Source: Bathynomus jamesi (Eukaryota; Arthropoda; Malacostraca; Isopoda; Cirolanidae). Taken from it: a stretch of 64,000 nucleotides of DNA. Below are positions 33,786 to 45,589 of the stretch, piece after piece (positions within the stretch are counted from its first letter, which is position 1; each line of letters opens with the position of its first letter). The notes beneath the pieces were generated by a model. That model was not told the origin of the DNA. It searched no databases and saw only the letters and a program-made list of their open reading frames with translations. The DNA is taken from NCBI GenBank assembly GCA_023014485.1, contig JAJOZX010008852.1, forward strand, positions 101,043-165,042. The letters run 5' to 3'. The translations under genes and the position numbers were made by a program.

Positions 33786-33906
33786 GGGTCGCTACATATT
33801 CTGGAGGTAGAGGACGGTTCCCCATCCAACTACTACCCACACCCAATGTCGCTTAACTTCGCGATTAGACGGGAAGCGGTGTTACGACACTGGCCACGAT
33901 GTAGCT
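33786..33906 (-). mobile_element. 5S-rRNA-like sequence (SINE3-type)
   Basis: On the minus strand: GTCTAATCGCGAAGTTAAGC, then GACATTGGGTGTGGGTAGTA, then GTTGGATGGGGAACCG. These align in order and spacing with the internal promoter of 5S rRNA (box A AAGTTAAGC, intermediate element, box C GGATGGGNGACCG). Divergence and the unrelated 3' part rule out a working 5S gene. 5S-headed SINEs are a known class. Related phrases (gatgagaatgg) lie on both sides at 33692 and 33911. Confidence 0.72.
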
Positions 33907-34015
33907 CAGGATGAGAATGGGAATGGCTACCATGAAGTGGGAGGGCTGCTTCTAACCAATTGACCATCCTCACTAGACCACCACCGCTACAGTTAACTCA
34001 CGAATCGGTCAATAC

Positions 34016-34144
34016 CTTTTCTACTTTCTTTGGTTCCTCTACAGAGGCGTCAACATGCATCGTTTCGGGTTTCGACGACAGGGGTACCGAAGAAGAAGAG
34101 GCAGGAGGAGGGGTGCTGGCCCTTTGGGGACGGAAAGAATCACA
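34016..34144 (-). CDS. scrib: scrib exon 9: Ser/Pro-rich linker
   Basis: 129 bases, phase 0 both sides. It reads CDSFRPQRASTPPPASSSSV followed by a Lys/Glu-rich end (VEEPKKVEK). No domain; assigned from open frame, good acceptor (ttttttccag), donor AAG|GTATTG, and phase agreement with exons 8 and 10. Confidence 0.82.
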
Positions 34145-35424
34145 CTGGAAAAAAATGAAGCTTGTTGGTGGTGAAGGTTATGTATCCCACTCATAAACTC
34201 CATTATCCCAACCCTAATTTGCCGATACTGTGGGTGAGCTCCCTCATGGTCCCCTACTTTGGATCACCGGAAGAACAATGTTACAGTCGCCATCTCCATC
34301 CAGCTTTCACCTTCATAAAAGGAGGCGGAAGCTTCCCTCCCCGCGAGTCATTAAACATTCAACCACCATTATACACCCACCCTCTTCACACATCCCTCTC
34401 ACCATTTTCATCGCCGCCTCACACTTTATACCCGTTTAGAAACAACTTTCAAACCATTACGCCTTTTACGCGGTCTTCTGTCATGCATACCTTTTCACCA
34501 CACGACCAAACCACATCAACGAACTCTCATCTATTCTCTCCTCCAGGGACTTGGTCCCATTACACCTTTCCCTCACCTTTTTATTTCTCATTCTTATCAA
34601 TCCTTCTTAAACTCACGCTGTACATCTCGGACTATCCATTTCAGTCCTTCCACTTACACTCTATACCATAGCCTCATTCTTATACCACAAGCTGGCACAA
34701 GCATCCTTTCCCATATTCTCCTCACGGAATTCACAATCTTACTAGCGCTCTCGCAGCAGCCTCATATACTTCTCTTGCTTGAATTCTCATTCACTTCATT
34801 TTTAAATGTACCTTTCTTCCTTACCAGACTTCCTAAATGCTTCAAATCCTCCCATTACAACCCTTTCAAACACAATCATTTTAATTTTATCAGCATTCCC
34901 ACCTAACAACAAAGTCGGCAATAAAAAATCTACCCAGAAAAAAAAACTGGGATAATTTTTTTTTTTTAAAGTTACTGCTGATGTCAATTTAAAGTCATAC
35001 GAGCTAAGAATCAGACAAAAATTCAGAGAAAATGAACGACATTTTGGGAATAACTAGTACTGTACCACTTAATAAATAGCCTGACTAATGTTTCACATAC
35101 TAATTTATATACTAAATTTAGAAAAGTAGCTTTTAGTTTATAATTTTAGTCACAGTGAGTACGGTACTTGAGTCAACTTTTACAACGCTTCCTCACCTCT
35201 ACATTCATTACCATTTACTGTGAACAGAACACCTTTCACGCATCAAACCATCTATAAAAATATTAGCCCTTTTACTTCACTTTTAGGATACGGTTATCAT
35301 TCTACAGAAAATCAGAGCCTAAAACTTTGTATTTGACGCTAAAATTTAATGGCCGCAGTGAACGGGGTTAACCATCTATATATTAATAGAACTTTTTATT
35401 TAAAACAGTGTCAATGTCACTCAC
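34145..35424. other. scrib intron 8-9
   Basis: Pyrimidine-rich on the plus strand from 34200 to 34800, AT-rich after that. A 169-codon plus-strand frame here is low complexity and has no domain; I see no gene. Confidence 0.5.
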
Positions 35425-35547
35425 CGTGGGTTGGGGAGGTTGGACAATGGGACTACTTTGGGGTTTTCCTGCCCCTTTGTTGAATATTCTTTCGGCTTTT
35501 GCCCTCAAATCCCTCGGGTGTGGAGTGTTATGGCGGACAAAATTACT
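35425..35547 (-). CDS. scrib: scrib exon 8: RHNTPHPRDL motif
   Basis: 123 bases, phase 0 both sides. It encodes SNFVRHNTPHPRDLRAKAER followed by a Gly/Pro/Gln linker. The VRHNTPxPRxLxAKA block is a conserved Scribble motif between the LRRs and PDZ1. Acceptor tttttcag, donor ACG|GTGAGT. Confidence 0.92.
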
Positions 35548-38422
35548 CTGAAAAACGATAAAAAAAAATATTCAACAACCACCACACATTACAACTAGTT
35601 ATTAACATGGACTACATACATCAAGATCTCAAATTAGAAGAAACTTTGATATTAATACAATAGTAACACGATAATACGGCAACTCAATTAATTAATTAAT
35701 TAATCATTTAGCAGATCTGCCTTAATATTAATAATACTAAACAATTTCAAAATATAATAATTTTAATAATAAAATATTTAAAAAAAATAGGCAATGCAAA
35801 TAATGATATCCGAAAGGCAGGCGACATCCCACAGCTAAAGCATACCACAGTGAATTGTCTCGTCTGGTAAAGGTAATGAAAAATAGTTTTTAAAATATAA
35901 ATTTACCTAAACAACAAGAACAACACTACAAAAGTATTTAGTTAAAATATAATTTCCACAACATTTACAAGGAATTTAAAAAAATCAACTTACATGCAGG
36001 ACTGAACATCAAAGAGGTTTTTTTCCTTTTTAGCAGTTACCGCGATAGATCGCTACCTTCCCATAAATGCCAATGGTTGGCAAGAATGTGAGATTAGCAG
36101 CTTTTGCCAACTACTTCAGGCACAGTGCCTTTACTTAGGTCAACTTTCTGCGAGTCCGTCTATCTAAATTTTGTACTAATGTTTACAGCTATATTAAAAC
36201 TATAATGTCCAGTATCACGTTTACTTACGCGTGTACATATTATTCGTGCGCGTGCGTACTACGAAAATTACGTGGAGTAAAGGCTACGAAAAATTGAATT
36301 TTTAATATACCAATATATGAATTGTACGCTTCCACTACTGCTTATACTTTGTTAACCAACCACGATGGGCAAAATATCACGAACCCCCGATACCCCTGCA
36401 AGATTCTCCTCGATTGAATTTGTTTTCAAAACCACGAATTTTGGGGGATCCACCCAATTGGCACTACTTTACACTACGTGACACCACCTGAGGATGAAGG
36501 TGGGGGTGAATGGGAAGCCCCCAGTCCTATATAGGATGTGGCGGTAAACTTTAAGGAGCCATGCAGAGCCATTTAAAACTAAACAAAATTTCTAACTCAC
36601 TTCTACGAACGAACATTTTCATGCTTTTAAGGTTGAATGAAGAATTTTTAGGAACTTTTTTTTTTTCTGTTGAAAATCCATTCATTAGCGAAGTAAAAAA
36701 AAAATCTCGTTATATTATAGACCGCTAGATAAAGAAGATCCAGTTGTTAACATGGAATTAACCGACTATTTATAATTTAAATTTTGGTCTTATTGAAAGA
36801 ACTCGGTACTGGCTCGCATCTCGAATATTTCAGAACCTCCCCCGAAGAGAGGAGTTTGTCCGATAATCCTGAAATCGCGGGTAACGGTAAACGCGCCCCA
36901 AACTATAAGACTACAAATCACGCTAACATTTAAGGGCACTACGAACCATCTAGGATATAACAAGAGGCGGTAAAAGCCATTTAGCGTTAAATTAAAATAA
37001 CCCAAAGAACCATGTAGGGTCGTAAGGTTCCTTTTCAGGATATATAAAAAATAACGCTGAGAAACAGCAGCGTTCCAGGGTATAATATATAAATAAGGTC
37101 CTAAGAGCCATTTGGATATTATTATTAGGCAAGAGTAAAATGAGGGAAGGCATTACTAATGCGGGTATAGAATAAAAGATCACTCACCAGGGTCTCCACG
37201 AGGCGTTTACACAATTGCTTTGTATCGCAGTGGAAGGGGAAAAGCGTGGAAGAGAACGGAATCATTCGGCTTTCAGAAGCAAAAATTTAAGCTTTCGATT
37301 TGAGGGTACTTTTTTTCATTGCAAGGGTTTTTCTATCTTTCATACCTTTTGCAATTAAGGGTATCTATCTTTCTAATGCCTTTTCAAATACGGGTCTCTA
37401 TTTTTAATACTTTTTCAATAAAGGTTATCTATTCAATATCTTTCCAAATATGGCTATCTGTATACAATAATTTTCAAATTAAAGCTATTTTTCTGTTCAA
37501 CCCTTTCATGCCTAAGGTAAGGTCTTTCCTGATACTGAATAAAATTGTTTGGAGTCAGCCACATCAAAATTAATGTTGTGCCTCTCGGTGCTGAAGGAAA
37601 GGGGGGAGGGGGGGGGGAGGGGGTGGGTACCAAATACTGGGTCAAGGCTTGGATAAACAAGGGTATAATTCTATATCAAATAAGTGGGCACACTCATGGT
37701 TCATATTTATTTCCTAGGTATCCGGTCTGAGTTTTCACTCTTACCAAAAATGATTTTACTAAGGGATTCAAGAGATACTCGGTCTGTATTAATTCAAAAT
37801 GTTAAATTTCATCTAAGAACATCAACTGGCCACTGTTAAGGTTTAAACGAATAGGTTAATAGCGATCACTATTAATGGTTAATCAAGTTAATTACTTAGT
37901 CACAGTTCAAGGTTTTGAAAGATTAGCTTAATTAAGGATAACTCGTTTGAACACGTTTTAAAAGCTCAAAATCTACGAGTCAATTGAGAAACAACGCTAC
38001 TTCACAGAATCTTCCAGTGTTTGAAATTCGTGATTGCGAGTTTCATTGAAGATTTTGGTTTTATTTTTGTACGCTTCCACATGACACTTCAGTTTAAAGT
38101 TTTAAACTGGTACTCATCAATTTCATTATTAATAAAATAACTAACAAAGAACGGAAGAAAAATTATAAATAAAGAACAGATAGCCTTAAAACAAAAATTT
38201 TTAATTACTTCTGACGACCAAGTTTCCGACATGTTTGATATTGGCAAATAACAATGTATGGTATCTATAAGCATCACTGGTGTCAAGTTCTAGAATTAGT
38301 TTAAAAGAAAAACCTTCTTTTATAACGGGGAACAAGGTAAATGTCGCTTAGTTACGAGAAATAATATAAAACGTATTATTAATATAAAAAAAATAATTTT
38401 CATCTTAACGGTTATATATATA
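35548..38422. other. scrib intron 7-8, left part
   Basis: Mostly AT-rich and without element ends. Notable: a 30-base G-run block at 37592-37623 and the candidate exon at 37188-37265. Confidence 0.5.
37188..37265 (-). CDS. candidate alternative first exon of scrib
   Basis: An ATG at 37265 opens 26 codons (MIPFSSTLFPFHCDTKQLCK, then RLVETL) that end exactly at a strong donor CTG|GTGAGTG in phase 0, the phase needed by exon 8. A short polypyrimidine tract and AAAG at 37218 could also make it a 30-base internal exon. No homology is recognised. If used as a start it would give an isoform without LRRs. Confidence 0.25.
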
Positions 38423-39327
38423 CAGGGCGTCCCAAAAAAATGTATACACACTTTAAATACTTATAAAGGCAGTGTTTATTAAAATACATTTCATTTTCAA
38501 AATGTAATAGAATCTACAGACATTATTTAATTGTTTTGTCAACGCCTGTTTTCAAACTGACGTCCGTTCTGGTCCAGGCACTGCTGATAACGCGAAGCAA
38601 TGGAATCGCAAACATCACGAAACATTTCGTTTGGTATTTGTGTGCATTCTCGTTCAATGGCTGCTCTCAATTCAGCGACTGTTGCAGGTTTTATAGCGTA
38701 GACTTTGTCTTTTAAGTATCCCCATAAAAAAAAGTCTAGTGGTGTGAGGTCTGGTGAACGCGGAGGGTATTCTACGAAACCCCTTCGTCCAATCCACATC
38801 CACATCGTGCCAAGTACCACTCGCAATACTCCACTCTTCGGTCCGGATCATCTTCATTAATAGCATGGACTAATCTTGGAATGTAACTTTTCCATTGACA
38901 GCGCTTCAAAATGCGTTGGACAGACGATTCTGAAATTCCTACCTCACGACTCGCTTGCCGCACAGATTTTCTTGGACTTTGGTGATACGTTTCCAGTACT
39001 CTTTCTTGCTTTGTGGGGCTTGTCGATGTCCGTGGTCTTCCGGAACGCTTCTTGTGGACATTCTTAACAGTTCCATCGGCTTCAAACTTATCTCTAATTC
39101 GAGTGATGGTAAGTCGCGTTGGTGGATCTGTTTGAAACTCCCTCCTAAACTGTCTTTGCACTTCAACTGCGTTTTCACACTTCCAATAGCATTTTAGAAT
39201 GAATTTCCTTTGTTCAAAGCTTAGTCTGACTGCCATTATTAATTCTAATGGGTTTAACTTGGAAAGAAAGAAACATCAATTGAGCTATCAGCTGTTAAAG
39301 TGTGTATACATTTTTTGGGACGCCCTG
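38423..39327 (-). mobile_element. mariner-type element, family F (DD41D-like), centre deleted
   Basis: Ends CAGGGCGTCCCAAAAAAATG and complement over about 30 bases, TA flanks. The N-terminal frame, 38772-39236, reads [20 protein letters not shown] and [20 protein letters not shown] (HTH) through [14 protein letters not shown]. The C-terminal frame, 38539-38826, has [20 protein letters not shown] with the third acidic residue. The first and second acidic motifs are missing between the two. Confidence 0.88.
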
Positions 39328-39332
39328 TGTGT

Positions 39333-39335
<3 letters not shown>

Positions 39336-39392
<57 letters not shown>

Positions 39393-39402
39393 AATATATA
39401 TG
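39336..39402. repeat. (TA)n array
   Basis: TA alternation with slips, between mariner F and a Tc1-like element. Confidence 0.95.
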
Positions 39403-40895
39403 AAAAATATTTCATTTATATTCGTCCTATCCTTTGTACCACGCATAAGGTAGTTATGAAAAGTTTACCGTTTGTTTGTTAAAATTTAACAAATAAAAAA
39501 ATTAGTTCAACATCAACATATATTGATTGTATTTAAAGTATCAAAGAATTTGAAGAAAATAAAAAAAAGTTAAAATATAAAAGTTTTCCTACATTTATTT
39601 ATAAAATTATTTAATACTGTGCGTGTCCACTTAGGCTTGAAGAATTAAAAATTTTTTATCAGTGGTTGGCCGTCTGTTGATTAAAGACCGTTGGCAATTC
39701 TGAATCCTAGAATTTTCTCCGTGAATCTTCATGGAAGACGGATGACTGTATGAACCATTAGTAAGCAATAGGTCGTCGTGGTAAAGAGCTGCCTACGGTT
39801 CTTAAGAGATCTATTATTGCCGCGCGTGAGTCTGGAAAGAGTTAGAAGAAGAAGATAGGAGAAAAACTTAGAATTCCATTTACGACGTTTGCTGCACTTA
39901 CAAAGAGATGGAAAGGCTTTGGAACAATCGAAACTCTACTAAGGTGCGGACGACCTCGCAAGATTTCAGAAAGTACAGCTAAACGGATGGAAAGAATGGC
40001 TGCCGCGAATCCACCAGTGACTGCGGGTGATATTTGCCAAACATTAGGACTGTTTAAGATCGACGTCCATCCTCTACTGTACATCGTACATTGAGAAAAA
40101 ATGATCCGCATGGAAGAGCTGCGCGAAGAAAACCGCCGCTACATAAAGCGCACGAAGTTATTTTAAAGTACGCCAATGATCATCAAAATGATGGATTTGC
40201 ATTCTGGAAGAAAGTTCTCTGGAGAAACGAAACCAAAATTGAATTATTGGCAAAAATGATGCTTTAGCGCTTCCGGTACAGGAAACCTTGTCGTCATCAA
40301 TGGAATTTTGAATTCGAAGAAATATCAGGAAATTTTAGAAGTTTGGGAGTCGCGAGTGGATCACAATTGGGAACTGCAACGAGATAATGGTCCAAAACAA
40401 AATTAAGAGCACCATGAAATTGCTTCAACAAAAGAATTTCCAGCTTCTCGAGTGGCTCAGCAAAAGGTCAGATCTCAACTTAATCGAGAATTTATAGTTT
40501 CATTTGAAAAAAGGTGTCCGCGAGAGAAACCCTTCGAATCTGAATGAATTGCAACAATTTTCTTTAGAAGACTGGGTTAAAATTTCTACCGAGAGATGTC
40601 AAAACCCCGTAGAAAAATACCCAAAACGAATCCTCGAAGTCATTCGAGCAAAATGTGGACACGCAAAGTATTAAATAATTTTTGTAAATAAATGTACGAA
40701 AACTTTTGCACTTTAACTTTTTTATTTTCCTCCAACTGTTTGATATTTAACATTATGTTGCATTATACGGTGTAGTTGAATTATTTTTTTATTTGTTAAA
40801 TTTTTCCAAACGAACACTAAATTTTTTTTAACTATCCTACGCATGGTACGAAAGATAAGGACGAATATAACAAATATTTTTCTGTACGGTTAATT
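39403..40895 (+). mobile_element. Tc1-like element with ~105-base inverted ends, decayed
   Basis: The left region (TATTCGTCCTATCCTTTGTA at 39419, TTTAACAAATAAAAAAATTA at 39484) is matched in reverse at 40785-40883 (TAATTTAACAAATAAAAAAA-like and TACGAAAGATAAGGACGAAT). Between them, the plus strand has remnants RWKGFGTIETL, a GRPRK-like linker and FWKKVLWRNETKIEL (first acidic motif changed), then QRDNGPKQN (second). Typical of Tc1 transposases but full of stops and frame changes. Confidence 0.7.
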
Positions 40896-41149
40896 TACGA
40901 GTGCCACTATATATTTTTTCTTCTGAAATAACCCGTAGGAAAAAATTAAACATTTACTCCGAGTATTTTTAAATTTAATTCAACAACTCTTCGGGGAAAC
41001 TGAAAATACAGACGACTCCGCCCAGCTTGTATACCTGCCTTATCAGAAACGTCTCGCTGAGGATCTAATCCCTCAGACTAATTATTGAGGGGTGGTGGGA
41101 AACAATTTTTATACTGTTTAAAAACGAAGTTGGAAATACAATAAAATTT
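40896..41149. other. intron DNA
   Basis: AT-rich, nothing recognised. Confidence 0.5.
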
Positions 41150-41662
41150 AGGTGCTACTATAGCGTGCGGTCTACAAAGTTATCTTTAGTCTACAAAAGA
41201 ATTTGCGCTGAAGTGACCTGACCTGAAAATGATTTAACTTTATCTTTGGGGACGAATGTGAGGTCAAGGCGGCGGACTATATAAGAGGGAATCATGAAGA
41301 CAAATATTAATTCAATTACATTAAAACAAAAAATTTAAAGGACAAATAAAACAAACAATTCATTCTATGGGATATAATGCCCGGTTAGGTTAATGAATGC
41401 CCAGTCAGGTCAACTGTATGCCCTTGACAATTAGTTAGGTTAAGTTGTGATATTTTCGTTGGTTTTAACGAAAATATTACAACTTAAACTAACCAATCGT
41501 CAAGGGCATACAGTTGACCTAATCGGGCATTCAATTAACCTAACCGAGCATTATATCCCATAGAATGAATTGTTTGTTTTATGTCCTTTAAATTTTTTGT
41601 TTTAATCTAATTAAATTTGTAAATATGTTGTAAGACCGCACGCTATATTAGCACTAAAATTT
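41150..41662. repeat. foldback element related to the one at 30.2 kb
   Basis: Outer ends GGTGCTACTATAGCGTGCGG and complement (CCGCACGCTATATTAGCAC). Inside, TTAAAACAAAAAATTTAAAG at 41319 is answered by its complement at 41586. The core hairpin 41383-41565 shares CCCGGTTAGGTTAAT, GTCAACTGTATGCCCTTGAC and AGTTAGGTTAAGTTGTGATA with the inner hairpin at 30.47 kb. Confidence 0.82.
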
Positions 41663-42055
41663 ATATGTACCGGAACCAACATTAAAATTACGCTACTTCA
41701 ATATTTCTTTCAACATTATTATTATTTCTACAAGACATCTGAATTATTCCAATCAACTGCAGAATTATTATTCCGTACATCAACAAATATGACGCTTGAT
41801 TCATTAGCCGTGCGAATACAATATTTGTGCCGTATGATTCTAGTGGCCAGAGTTTTTGGCCTGTCTCACCGATATATATATATATACACACTAAGTTATA
41901 ATCTTTGCATTTAATAGGATAGATACATCAAAGGGACATTCACAGAAGTATTACGAATTAATAAACTCTCGACCAAATTATTGGAAGTGAACGCATTAAT
42001 TCCCACGCCTCCTCCAAGTACGCGGTGATGTGAAAAATTTTTGATATGGTAAATA

Positions 42056-43174
42056 TCAGGTCATCCCATAAGTAATGTTTTTTAGATCGGAATTTGAGGG
42101 ACAAAAAAAAAAACTCAATTGAGACTTTTTAATCTAGTATATATTTTCCATCGGAATCAATGACACTCTGCCAACGTCCTACAAGCTTTTCAATGCCATG
42201 TTTATAAAATTCAGGCGGTTTTGAGGCAAAAAACGTACAAAGACTGGTGTGCAGGTCATCTAAAGAAGTATACTGTTTCTCGTCAAGATAGAAGGTCTCT
42301 TTTTTCTTTTAGTGCAGTGTTCAATCGATCCAGTTGTTGAAAGTAGACTTGAGCGGTGATTGTTTGGTTGTGTGGTAAGGTTTCAAAGTGCATTACACCA
42401 CCTTTATCCCACCAAACACTAAGCAACACCTTCCGAGGGTGAAGATTTGGTTTTGGCTGTGGTGTCGCTGGTTCTCCGGCATAAACCCACTGTCGACGGC
42501 GCTTAACATTCTGGTACAGTATCCACTTTTCATCACCAGTCACTAAACGGTGCAAAAACGGATCTTGGCATTCACGGGAATGAAGAGCTGTGCCAATGTT
42601 TACCCGCACCCTCAGATTGTCGACCGACAATTCACGTGGCACCCATTTTCCTAACTTAGGCACTTTCTCGAGTTGTTGCAAATGTCGATGGATGGTGAAC
42701 GGGGATGAATTGAGTTTCTGGGCCAATTCTTCTTCGACAGTTGTTGAACAGTCTTCTTCAAGTGCTGCTAACAGCAGGTCATCATCAAACTCAGCAGGGC
42801 GTCCAGAGCGTGCTGCATCTGTCAAACAGCAGTCACCATTCCTAAACTTTTGAAACCATCTTTGACATTTCGTCACATGCAGAATATCGTTGCCATAAAC
42901 GTTCTGAATGTTTCGCGTTGCTTCAGTAGCACTATTCCCTTTTTTGAACTCATGAAGCATTGTGTGCCTGATATGCTCTTCTGATACCGCCATGTTTATT
43001 AGGGGTTCACATAAAGCAAAACACACGTCTTCACTGGTCAAGGTCTGTAAAGTATGTAGCGAAACACGATAGATCTCCTCTTAGATATAACCTTCGGAAA
43101 ATTTATGCTTAAACCGAGTAGGACTAGTTTAAACTTAATCTATCGTAAAAAACATTACTTATGGGATGACCTGA
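42056..43174 (-). mobile_element. mariner family G, copy 1 (DD34D), 3' part deleted
   Basis: Ends TCAGGTCATCCCATAAGTAA and complement with TA on both sides. Transposase begins at 42991 (MAVSEEHIRHTMLHEFKKGN) or slightly upstream. HTH: FTIHRHLQQLEKVPKLG. First acidic motif LVTGDEKWILYQN; then LLSVWWDKGGVMHFETLP. A deletion next to 42286 removes the second and third acidic motifs, which are present in copy 2 at 60623. EEELAQ also carries one extra codon. Confidence 0.92.
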
Positions 43175-43772
43175 TACAATACGGTATATTTTGAATTTTT
43201 TTTTTCTTTCTTTGTATTATAAAAAGATTTCTTAGTTTTATTTAGACAGTTTTCCACCAAATAATTTCGATAGCATAATTTGCTTCCAATTTAAAACAAC
43301 TTATTGAATTCATTGTCTAAAAATTCTGGACTGCGGGTTATTTCAGGATAAAGTATATATATACAGTATATATATGAAAAAATAATTTAAAAGTCATCAA
43401 TATTGTTAATACTTTCTAAAGAAAGAAAAAAGTAAGCACTCAAAAACATTATTTTGTCTTGGCACTAATAAACAATGGATTCCAAATTAAAAAGCTAGCA
43501 ACATAAAATACTATAAAATAAAAGAATTTAAATACTTTAAATAAGTGAAGTTGCTTACTCCTGTCTACACTCAATACAGTGCGTGTTGTTCATTTATCTC
43601 GTACCCAACAAACCGCAAAGGCTAATAAGAGGCTCAATGCCCAAATACCTTAACATGGCGCGCAACCATAGAATATTTATACAGTAAAGGGGGAAAGTAT
43701 GCTGAATAATAATTAACCCATCATTAGATAGCGGGAGGGGGAGGGATGTTGAAGAGGGGTAGTTTTAACCTA
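43175..43772. other. scrib intron, no gene seen
   Basis: AT-rich; a short tatata run near 43355-43375. Confidence 0.5.
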
Positions 43773-44344
43773 CAGGGTGTCCGAGAATTATCTGTACAAT
43801 TTTTGGCTGTTATTAAAAGTCAACCATGAAGTGTAGAAATTCCAGTGTTGTCCCATTTTACAGAGAATCTCATTAAGTTTTTTCTGATAACAAGTTTTGA
43901 CAAGTTTTTTAGAAATGTACGCGGGTGACAGACATTGATGATTTAAAAGCAAGAATCACAGCTGCTATTGAGCGAATTGATGTGGATATGCTGCAGCGTA
44001 CATGGCAACATTTGGAGTATCGATTGGATGTTTTGCCAATCACTAATGGTGCACATATCGAATGTTTTGTAACAACGCTACTTAATAAAAGAAACTTTTG
44101 AAAATACAGATTCTAAATAATCTTGTTTAAGAATTTACGTGTGTTATCAAGAATTTTATTAAAAGATGAAATTGTACAGATAATGTTCGGACACACTGGA
44201 ATTCCTAAAAAACTTGTCAAAACTTGGTATCAGAAAAAACTTAATGAGATTCTCTGTAAAATGGGACAACACTGGAATTTCTAAACTTCATGGATGACTT
44301 TTAATAACAGCCAAAAATTGTACAGATAATTCTCGGACACCCTG
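43773..44344 (+). mobile_element. DD41D family B, internally deleted copy 2
   Basis: Same termini as the element at 9887, flanked by TA. The left end passes into the sequence for RVTDIDDLKARITAAIERID and the C-terminal tail, the same region kept in the copy at 11393. About 900 bases of transposase are missing. Confidence 0.9.
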
Positions 44345-44539
44345 TATTTTTAACTTCTTCATGCCCAATATAAAAGGCGTACAGCGAGTTCTACCCATCT
44401 TTCTGTATAAATACTCCATGGTTTAATCACTATTTACGCTGTACGATACTGTGTGCTGAATGTTAGGTTACGTACGGAATGCCCCGTACGTACTACAGTC
44501 CTCCCGAAGGGTGTTGTTGTTCAGACGTGGCAGCCTTAC

Positions 44540-44751
44540 CTCTCGTCCTTCGTCGATGTCTTCTTCGTCCTGAAACTTGACGACGGAGACCCTCGTCTGG
44601 TCGTGATCGTCCCTGGACCACGACTCGCTGTCGTCGCCCGCCCAATCGCCTCCGCTGCTTCCGCCGCCAGCTGTGGAGCCAACCGCAGTCAGGTTATCGG
44701 TGCTGAGGTCGCCGGTGCGGTATAGCCTGCCCTCGCTGCCATAGGGGTACT
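44540..44751 (-). CDS. scrib: scrib exon 7: acidic Gly/Ser linker
   Basis: 212 bases, phase 1 in, phase 0 out. It reads YPYGSEGRLYRTGDLSTDNL, a Gly/Ser-rich stretch, then RVSVVKFQDEEDIDEGRE. This looks like the low-complexity linker after LAPSDa; the VSVVKF block is a likely short conserved motif. GC content is higher than in the surrounding intron. Acceptor gttttag, donor GAG|GTAAGG. Assignment rests on splice phase, position and absence of stops. Confidence 0.88.
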
Positions 44752-45337
44752 CTAAAACAGGGGGACGGCACTTCTCACCACCACGCCACGGACGGGCAAA
44801 CGCTTTTATTTATTTATAATGCGCCAGAAATGTAAAGGGGAGACAGACAGAACCATCGCCCCCCGTGGAGTGGTATAAGTGAGGGGTTGTGTGGGGGTAG
44901 GGGGGACGCGGAAAGGACGAGGGGAAATGTAACGAAGTAATGATTAATCACATTCCTGAACGGGGGGGGGGGGGGGGGAAGAGAGGGAGACACAAACGGA
45001 CAACGAAACACAATAAGACTGATAACGTGTAGTACTAAGGTAACGTGCCGGAGTGAGTACGTGTGGTGTTCAAACTAGGCCAACACAATCAAGACATTTT
45101 ACTCGACATTACCCGAAACAGAGGTTGTACGCGAGACCATCGACGAAACAAAATACTAACGAATACACGTGACAACGTTATGTCCTATAATCACACTGCT
45201 AAAACATTGATGAACGTAACATGCGCTCTCTCTACTTCAGTACACAGGGTTCGATTACATCTTAATGGACAATATGAATTTTGAAAATGTGTTCATTATT
45301 ATTACTGTTATTAGAAATTATATATATATATATATAT
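44752..45337. other. scrib intron 6-7, left part
   Basis: GC-moderate near the exon, with a 17-base G-run at 44962-44978. No gene seen. A TA array starts at 45320. Confidence 0.5.
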
Positions 45338-45529
45338 ATACGAATTTCACAACTAAATACGTGAAATAAATAAATAAATGCACATTTTCAAAAATAAAAA
45401 TGAAAAGCTATTGCAAGGCCTTTCATGTATTCAACAGTACACCTCGTCAGGGAATTCCACTTCCTGACAACGTATATTGTGGAATACACGAGGCCTTGGA
45501 ATCGCTTTTCATTTTCACTTGTGGGCGTG

Positions 45530-45535
<6 letters not shown>
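45338..45535. mobile_element. Penelope-type terminal fragment, two inverted pieces
   Basis: Contains AATTTCACAACTAAATACGT, a CTGACGAG ribozyme core on the minus strand, and the end phrase GAGGCCTTGGAATCGC on the plus strand. The same phrases form the ends of the Penelope pair at 55.67-59.31 kb. Here only end sequences remain, arranged head to head around 45455. Confidence 0.7.
45412..45455 (-). ncRNA. hammerhead ribozyme motif (partly degenerate)
   Basis: Minus strand: ATTCC + CTGACGA + GGTGTA...TACAT + GAAA + GGCCTT + GCAAT. Core bases CUGANGA and GAAA are present; helix I pairs four of five (a C replaces G) and helix II ends in a weak pair. Activity doubtful. Confidence 0.5.

Positions 45536-45581
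<46 letters not shown>
45536..45581. repeat. (TA)n array
   Basis: About 46 bases of TA between the Penelope fragment and a SINE. Confidence 0.95.
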
Positions 45582-45586
<5 letters not shown>

Positions 45587-45589
45587 AGT

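Noticed and set aside
34162..34671. 169-codon plus-strand frame
   Set aside because: Low-complexity Ser/Pro/Thr/Phe sequence from a pyrimidine-rich stretch, no domain, no initiation or splice context.
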